This document shows positions 7,421-11,500 of a DNA stretch of 11,500 nucleotides, piece by piece. The notes beneath the pieces are model-generated. The model made no database searches. It worked only from the letters and a program-made list of their open reading frames with translations, and was not told where the DNA came from. This DNA comes from Symbiodinium natans. Taxonomy: Eukaryota > Sar > Dinophyceae > Suessiales > Symbiodiniaceae. Position numbers and translations under genes: made by a program. How positions within the stretch are numbered: the stretch's first letter is position 1; the number at the start of each line of letters is the position of its first letter. The stretch lies in assembly GCA_905221605.1 (NCBI GenBank), contig CAJNDS010002601.1:223501-235000 (forward strand), in the 5' to 3' direction.

Positions 7421-7478
7421 GGGGCCTCGGGAGTTGGCAGGGGCTCCCGGGAGCCTCCCGAACGTAGGGGCCTTTTAG
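7419..7478. repeat. GC-rich palindrome with nested inverted repeats
   Basis: The perfect 14-bp palindrome GGCTCCCGGGAGCC (7442-7455) is flanked by CGGGAG on the left (about 7429) and CTCCCG on the right (about 7455), giving a larger imperfect cruciform. TAGGGGCCT occurs on both sides (about 7419 and 7466) as a direct repeat. The GC-rich character contrasts with the surrounding R/Y sequence. Confidence 0.7.
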
Positions 7479-7489
7479 AGGCTAGAGCT

Positions 7490-8110
7490 TCCAGTAGCAT
7501 CCAACCCTCCCTCCCAGCTCGACATGAGACCTTGCCTCTCCTCCCCTCCCCTCACCTCTTCGTTTCCTCGTAGAAAGAGACAGATCATAGTCCGCCATCT
7601 TATCATGCCCTCATTCTCCTTGCTTAAGCTTGCCCTTTCTATCCCCCTACGTAATGGCAAAAGGAACAGAAGAGGAAAGGCTCATGGGCTAGACACGAGA
7701 AAAGCGAGAGCGGAGAAGGGAGGAGAACGAACATGGACAAAGAAAGGGAGGAGAGCTAGAGGGAGGATAGAAAGATAGAGAGGAGAAATGAAGGACAAAG
7801 ACCGTGGAAGAAAGGAGTGAGCGATGCTCGGGACATATGTGTAAGGGGTGAGGAAAAGGAACAGTGGATAACAAAAACAAGTGTCCTGCTTTACCTCTTC
7901 TCTTTCCTTCTTGATCTTCCCTGACCCCTTTTTGTTCTCCAAGTGGCCCTCTTTTCACGATCGCTTCCCTCTTCTTCATTGTTTCTGTTTCCTTCACCCT
8001 GTTCCCCTATCTGTCGCTCTTCCACTGTCTTCCTTCTTCCTCTTCTCCCTAATTGTTGTCTCCTTCTCTTTGCTTCTCTATCTGTCTCCATCTCTCTCTC
8101 ACTCCGGTGC
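7490..8110. repeat. Polypurine/polypyrimidine block zone II, middle part
   Basis: A pyrimidine block at about 7500-7570, a mixed segment containing TCATTCTCCTTGCTT (7611-7625), a long purine block at 7660-7880 and a long pyrimidine block at 7885-8110. The 15-base word recurs identically at 8408-8422, 797 bases on, with similar flanks, about twice the ~400-base spacing seen further right. Opposing frames on both strands encode only low-complexity peptides. Confidence 0.65.
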
Positions 8111-8330
8111 CCCCCGGTGTTTTCTGTTCATTGCTCATCCTTTCTGACTTTACGAGGCAGACCCTGTACAAACGATGGGTCCTGTTCTGGACATGGTCCC
8201 GCACTGCCTCTTTCCACACACTCCAAACCCCTCTGAGCCTCCCCCAAGAGTTTCAGGCGGCCTTCAGAGAGCGTCTCCCAGGGGCCTCCAAGAGCCCCCA
8301 TATTGCTAAGAAGAAAAACCAGAGAAAAGA
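8111..8330. other. Low-repeat segment with overlapping open frames, unrecognised
   Basis: About 220 bases of balanced composition between R/Y blocks. The + strand frame covering 8053-8424 (core FTRQTLYKRWVLFWTWSRTA) begins at a TTG, not an ATG. A minus-strand frame, 8128-8397, is open across the same stretch. Neither shows a domain or motif I know, and coding both ways suggests chance. If either is real it is a fragment or exon. Confidence 0.12.
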
Positions 8331-8440
8331 CCACAGAGACATGTTGAGAAGTGTGGAAGGTAGTTACAAGGAGCAGGAGAAGTCCTCCTTCCATCATATC
8401 ATTCCCTTCATTCTCCTTGCTTGACCTTGCCCTTCTTCTA

Positions 8441-8456
8441 CCCCCCCCCCCCCCCC
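8441..8456 (+). repeat. C16 homopolymer
   Basis: Sixteen consecutive C residues follow CTTCTTCTA and precede GTGGCCGGC. Long C/G homopolymers are slippage-prone and can form G-quadruplex structures on the G strand, and their length is also often miscalled. The parallel position in the related repeat at about 7640 has only CCCCC, so the run expanded in this copy. Confidence 0.98.
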
Positions 8457-8509
8457 GTGGCCGGCTTAAATAGGGTTTATTTGGAAGCTGGGAGTCGTGT
8501 TTTGGTGTG

Positions 8510-9725
8510 GTAGATAGAAAGGAAAGGGCATGAGAAAGTAGCGAGAGGAGCTCTTCAATTCCCTTCCTTATCTCCTATGCTCTTTTCCTTCTTTATTCTT
8601 TATTGCAACAGGAGAAGACAGGAAAAGGGCTTCCATTCTCCTCTTGTTCTTCCTTTCTTGTGTTTTTGTCATTTAGAGGGGAACAGGAGAAGAGGAGCGA
8701 GAGAGAAGGAGAGAGGAGCGATACAGGGAATCCAATTTCAATGGAACAGCAAAGAAAAGAATAGAAGAGAGATGAATAGAGAAGAGGGAGAGACAAAACG
8801 AGGCGCTGAGAAGATGGCACTCTTCTTTATCTATCCTATCTCCCTTATCTCTCCCTTCCCTCTTTCTTTTCGAAATAAGAACAACTAAAGAGGAAGAATT
8901 TATGAAAAGGAGAAGAGTAAGGAAAAGAGCAGAAGAGATAGGCCGAGAAGAGGGATGTGATGAAGTACGGCAAGGCCCACGTGCAAGGAGTCACCCTCTG
9001 CTTTACCTTCCACTGCTTTGTCATACAAGTTCCTTTCTTGTGTTTTATCAGTTAAACGGAAACAGAAGGAGAGAAGGGAAAGGGAAGTGAGAGAGGAGAG
9101 ACAACAAGGAGGCCATTTTAATTTTCTGGAAGGGTACTGAACAGAAGAGAGGAGACAAGAAACAATGAGACGGAGGAACACAACAAGGCGCAAAGAAGAT
9201 GGCACTCTTCTTTATCTATCATCTCTACCTTCCTTGTCTCTCCCTTTTCCCTCTTATTAAAAAGGACAAGACCTCTTCGCAGATAGGTGCCCTCTCTCCT
9301 CTTCAGGAAGCCCCCTTGCCCTTATTTTGCTTGCTTTCTGAAACGACAAGGAAAACAACACATAAAAAGAGAGGAAATGGAATGAACCAATAGGCAGTGG
9401 AGCTCTTCAATTTCTTTACCTATCTCTTTTCATCTTTTTTCTTTTTTCATTCAACAAGGAAAAGAAGCTTCCTTTTGTGTGTTTTTGAGATTAAAAGGAG
9501 GACAAGAGAAGAGAAGGGAGAGAGAAAGGAGAGAGGAGAGATCAAAAGGAATGCAACTCTAAAAGGAAGAGCAATGAAAAGAATGGAAGACAAATGAGGA
9601 CAGGCGAGGGAAATGCAAAAATCAGGCAAGGAGAAAATGGTGCTCGTTTTCATCTTTCCTCTGTTTCTTATTTTTCTCTTCTCTTGTTCATTTCCGTTAG
9701 AAAAACACAAAAGGAAGAACAATGA
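8510..9725 (+). repeat. Degenerate ~400-bp tandem repeats of alternating Y and R blocks
   Basis: At least three copies share ordered landmarks. GGAGCTCTTCAATT is at 8547 and 9399, with a weaker version near 8987. TCCTTTCTTGTGTTTT is at 8651 and 9031, with TTCCTTTTGTGTGTTTTT at 9469. AAGATGGCACTCTTCTTTAT is at 8811 and 9196, with a decayed form near 9634. Spacings are about 380-440 bases. Each copy reads: pyrimidine block, short TTGTGTTTT hinge, long purine block, GATGGCACTC hinge. The 26 bases from 8810 and from 9195 are identical although the purine blocks between differ greatly, so the hinge is better conserved than the blocks. The hinge GTTTTTC-type word is present inverted at 9697-9720. 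I recognise no protein-coding content. Confidence 0.75.
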
Positions 9726-9737
9726 ACATGTAAGCAA

Positions 9738-9948
9738 ACCCAGCTGATGCTCATGATTGTTTCCTTTCTCTCTCTCTCTCTCTCTCCCCATATATGGGCG
9801 ATGGAACGGGTGTCCTTTTTGGGCCGTTTTCTGCATCTTCAAGCGAGGAAAAGGGACTCGCCGCAAGAAAACACTTAGGGTGTCCCTTTTGTTCGTTTGA
9901 AGACACAGAAAGCGATTAAAAGGGACGTCCATTTTGGATTGGCAGGCA
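9738..9948 (+). repeat. 211-bp direct repeat, copy 1, with hairpin
   Basis: It runs from ACCCAGCTGATGCTCATGAT through a (CT)n run, CCCATATATGGGCGATGGAA, CGGGTGTCC, CTGCATCTTCAAGCGAGG, AAAAGGGAC, GTGTCCCTTTT, CGTTTGAAGACACAG and GATTAAAAGGGACG. AAAAGGGAC (9849-9857) pairs with GTCCCTTTT (9882-9890), and CTTCAAGCGA pairs with TCGTTTGAAG outside it, so one long stem-loop forms. CCCATATATGGG is a separate 12-bp palindrome. A minus-strand frame, 9447-10100, spans both copies, but because 211 is not divisible by three it reads the two copies in different frames over part of their length, which argues against a protein. Confidence 0.9.
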
Positions 9949-10137
9949 ACCCAGCTGATGCTCATCATTTCTCTCTCTCTCCCTATATATGGGCGATGGA
10001 ACGGGTGTCCTTTTTGATCGTTTTCTGCATCTTCAAGCGAGGAAAAGGGACACCCCACAAGAAAGCACTTAGGGTGTCCCTTTTGCTCGTTTGAAGACAC
10101 AGCAAGCGATTAAAAGGGACGCCCATTTTGGATTGGC
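9949..10137 (+). repeat. 211-bp direct repeat, copy 2, with stronger hairpin
   Basis: Same ordered elements as copy 1, with a shorter (CT)n run and TATATATGGG in place of the full palindrome. Here the inner stem is 13 perfect base pairs (AAAAGGGACACCC at 10043-10055 with GGGTGTCCCTTTT at 10072-10084) around a 16-base loop. It continues outward past one G-G mismatch into 11 more positions with one G-T wobble (10031-10041 with 10086-10096). It ends with GGATTGGCGGATGATG, merging into the 10-bp minisatellite. Confidence 0.9.
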
Positions 10138-10210
10138 GGATGATGCGGGATGATGGGGGATGATGGGGGATGACGCGGGATGAGAGAGATGATGGGACAT
10201 GATAAGGGGG
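10137..10210 (+). repeat. 10-bp minisatellite GATGATGGGG, block 1
   Basis: Tandem GATGATGGGG with variants GATGATGCGG, GATGACGCGG and GATGAGAGA. Spaced G4-5 runs make G-quadruplex formation plausible. It starts directly at the end of the second 211-bp repeat. Confidence 0.92.
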
Positions 10211-10218
10211 CTGACTGT

Positions 10219-10279
10219 CTCATCCCCCATCATCCCCATCACCCCCCATCATCCCCCATCATCCCTTTCACCCCTCCCG
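10219..10279 (-). repeat. 10-bp minisatellite, inverted block 2 (CCCCATCATC)
   Basis: The reverse complement of block 1: CATCCCCCATCATCCCCATC and similar words, ending TTTCACCCCTCCCG. An eight-base spacer (GGGCTGACTG region) separates it from block 1, so the two blocks can pair as a hairpin of roughly 60 bases per arm with mismatches. Confidence 0.92.
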
Positions 10280-10280
10280 A

Positions 10281-10387
10281 AATGATGGGAGATGATGGGG
10301 GATGATTGGGGGATGATGGGGCATGATGGGGGATGAGAGAAATGATGGGAGATGGTGGGAGATAATGCGGGGTGATGTGGGATGGGC
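10281..10387 (+). repeat. 10-bp minisatellite GATGATGGGG, block 3
   Basis: Returns to the block 1 orientation: AATGATGGGAGATGATGGGG onward, with GATGATTGGGG and GATGGTGGGA variants, decaying to GTGATGTGGGATGGGC. The middle inverted block can therefore pair with either neighbour. Confidence 0.92.
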
Positions 10388-10540
10388 AATGAGCGGGTAT
10401 ATCTGAAATCCGGGAAATGACAAATCCCGGGTTTTGATGTTCAAGGGTTTTAGTTATTTTTCGGAATCTTAACTTTTTATGAACTCCTCACACAATCAAA
10501 TCCGGGATTTGATTTTTGTTAAGGGCTTCAAGGATACTAG

Positions 10541-10575
10541 CCTAAACTCTAAACTCTAAACCCTAAACCCTAAAC
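10541..10575 (-). repeat. Telomeric tract inside the 77-bp satellite
   Basis: CCTAAACTCTAAACTCTAAA then CCCTAAACCCTAAACC, C-rich orientation. It lies between the degenerate cores at 10498 and 10577 without changing the ~77-base spacing, so it substitutes for satellite sequence and does not simply add to it. It is confined to the left, more diverged edge of the array. Confidence 0.85.
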
Positions 10576-10702
10576 CGAACCCCGGGATTTAGTTCTTTAA
10601 GGGTTTCAAGGATGTTTTGTGCATTTCAAATTTCATGAGACCCTTGAAAAATCAAATCCCCGATTTAATTTTCAAGGATTTCGAGGATTTCATACAATTT
10701 CA

Positions 10703-10770
10703 ATACCGGACCTCCTGCAAAAGCAAAACCTCCCCTCCCCAGCCAGAGTACGGGAAGACCCCGCGGATTT
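10703..10770 (+). repeat. GC-richer insert of the 309-bp unit, copy 1
   Basis: ATACCGGACCTCCTGCAAAA, a C-rich run, CCAGAGTACGGGAAGACC, CGCGGATTTT. It occupies the place of every fourth 77-bp monomer and is the only non-palindromic part of the higher-order unit. ATACCGG recurs at 11012 and 11321, exactly 309 and 309 bases apart. Confidence 0.92.
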
Positions 10771-11011
10771 TAAACTTTATGAAATCCTTGAAATCCTTGA
10801 TAAATTAAATCCCGGGATTTGATTTTTCAAGGATTTCATAAAATTTAAAATGCCCAAAACATCCTTGAAATCCTGAAAATATTAAATCCCGGGATTTGAT
10901 CGTTTAAAGATTTCAAGGATGTTTTGGGCATGTTAAATTTCATGAAATCCTTGAAAAATCAAATCCCGGGATTTAGTTTTTCAAGGATTTCAAGCATTTC
11001 ATACAATTTCA

Positions 11012-11080
11012 ATACCGGAACTCCTGCAAAAGCAAACTCCCCCCTCCCCACTCAGAGTACGGGAACACCACGCGGATTTT
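11012..11080 (+). repeat. GC-richer insert of the 309-bp unit, copy 2
   Basis: ATACCGGAACTCCTGCAAAA, CTCCCCCCTCCCC, CAGAGTACGGGAACACC, ACGCGGATTTT. It differs from copy 3 at only a few positions and shares with it the CTCCCCCCTCCCCACTCAG version of the C-rich run, so copies 2 and 3 are more recently related than either is to copy 1. Confidence 0.92.
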
Positions 11081-11320
11081 AAAATTTATGAAATCCTTGA
11101 AATCCTTGAAAAATTAAATCCCGGGATTTGATTTTTCAAGGATTTCATCGAATTTAAAATGCCCAAAAAACCCTTGAAATCCTTAAAAAATCAAATCCCG
11201 GGATTTAATATTTTAAGGATTTCAAGGATTTTTGGGGCATTTTAAATTTCATGAAATCCTTGAAAAACCAAATCCCGGGATTTGATTTTTCAAGGATTTC
11301 AAGGATTTCATAAAATTTAA

Positions 11321-11389
11321 ATACCGGACCTCCTGCAAAAGCAAACTCCCCCCTCCCCACTCAGAGTACGGGAAGACCACGCGGATTTT
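11321..11389 (+). repeat. GC-richer insert of the 309-bp unit, copy 3
   Basis: ATACCGGACCTCCTGCAAAA, CTCCCCCCTCCCC, CAGAGTACGGGAAGACC, ACGCGGATTTT. The following unit is cut by the window edge after about 180 of 309 bases. Confidence 0.92.
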
Positions 11390-11500
11390 AAAATTCATGA
11401 AATCCTTGAAATCCTTGAAAAATTAAATCCCGGGATTTGATTTTTCAAGGATTTCATCAAATTTAAAATGCCCAAAAAGTCCTTGAAATCCTTAAAAAAT

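Larger units (their letters stand above)
10405..11500. repeat. 77-bp palindromic satellite with 309-bp higher-order repeat
   Basis: The 14-bp palindrome AAATCCCGGGATTT occurs exactly at 10807, 10884, 10961, 11116, 11193, 11270 and 11425. Degenerate forms lie at 10422, 10498, 10577 and 10654. Core spacing is 76-79 bases, or 153-155 where one monomer is replaced by a GC-richer insert. The ordered pattern 77, 77, 155 repeats as a 309-bp unit. Around most cores the symmetry extends: CTTGAAAAATCAAATCCC faces its complement GGGATTTGATTTTTCAAG, so about 36 bp are nearly perfectly palindromic, and further out CATGAAATCC faces GGATTTCATG-like sequence. ATGCCCAAAA...CCTTGAAA (left of 10884) and TTTCAAGGATGTTTTGGGCA (right of it) form a still larger dyad. 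The array continues past the window edge. Two short frames near 10617-10822 are by-products. Confidence 0.95.

Noticed and set aside
7120-9725. Opposing 60-120 residue frames in the purine/pyrimidine zones
   Set aside because: Purine-only strands contain few stop codons other than TAA/TAG/TGA combinations needing T, so long frames are expected. Peptides are low complexity on both strands and many start at non-ATG codons.
9447-10100. 217-residue minus-strand frame with repeated QKGHPFHRPY
   Set aside because: The two 211-bp DNA repeats are read in different frames over part of their length, giving non-homologous middle peptides. A conserved protein repeat would keep one frame.
10405-11500. 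CENP-B-box-like or classical origin motif in the 77-bp satellite
   Set aside because: I looked for the TTCG...CGGG arrangement of the mammalian CENP-B box and found no match; the core is a different palindrome. A centromere role stays an untested inference.
1-11500. tRNA, rRNA or other structured RNA genes
   Set aside because: I saw no cloverleaf with TTCRANNC-type box B, no rRNA core sequence and no snRNA motif. The hairpins found are parts of repeats.
1-11500. Autonomous transposon or virus-derived coding sequence
   Set aside because: No transposase, integrase, reverse transcriptase or capsid-like motif was visible in any frame; only short non-autonomous-looking inverted-repeat elements are present.

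Overview
The window is eukaryotic, almost certainly nuclear, and reads as a satellite-dense subtelomeric or heterochromatic stretch with no protein or RNA gene that I can defend. Short degenerate tracts of the plant/alga/alveolate-type telomere repeat (TTTAGGG/CCCTAAA) occur at about 77-93, 2632-2757, 2861-2957 and 10541-10575. That repeat is known from land plants, many green algae, apicomplexans, chromerids, dinoflagellates and several other protists, so it narrows the host but does not name it. I see no operon-like gene packing, no transposase or reverse transcriptase, no rRNA and no tRNA.

Layout. 1-120: flank with a telomere-like remnant. 121-2630: a 54-bp satellite with about 43 forward copies, preceded by one inverted unit. 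2630-2960: interstitial telomeric tracts in both orientations. 3138-3558: an 8-bp minisatellite (CCCTCCAG) that turns into its own reverse complement halfway, making a ~420-bp palindrome. 3559-4015: a low-repeat segment with an unrecognised open frame. 4016-4166: AT microsatellite. 4660-5640 and 7120-9725: alternating polypurine and polypyrimidine blocks; the part from about 7.1 to 9.7 kb looks like decayed tandem copies of a ~400-bp unit. 5663-5958: a 174-bp-spaced direct duplication carrying telomere-like motifs. 5959-6470: low-repeat spacer. 6481-7020: an array of ~100-bp fold-back elements with shared terminal inverted repeats. 9738-10137: two 211-bp direct repeats, each able to form a long hairpin. 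10137-10387: a 10-bp GATGATGGGG minisatellite with an inverted middle block. 10405-11500, running off the right edge: a satellite of 77-bp palindromic monomers organised as a 309-bp higher-order repeat.

The unifying theme is inverted symmetry. Seven unrelated repeat families of 8 to 309 bp each contain strand-flipped blocks or true palindromes. This is the observation most worth following: it suggests a recurrent fold-back or template-switch process, or selection for cruciform-prone DNA, rather than simple slippage. The best single candidate for something undescribed is the 77/309-bp array at the right end, with a 14-bp core palindrome (AAATCCCGGGATTT) spaced 77, 77 and 155 bp with near-exact regularity. 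Long open frames in the window come from repeat units whose length is a multiple of three or from purine/pyrimidine bias, and I do not annotate them as genes.
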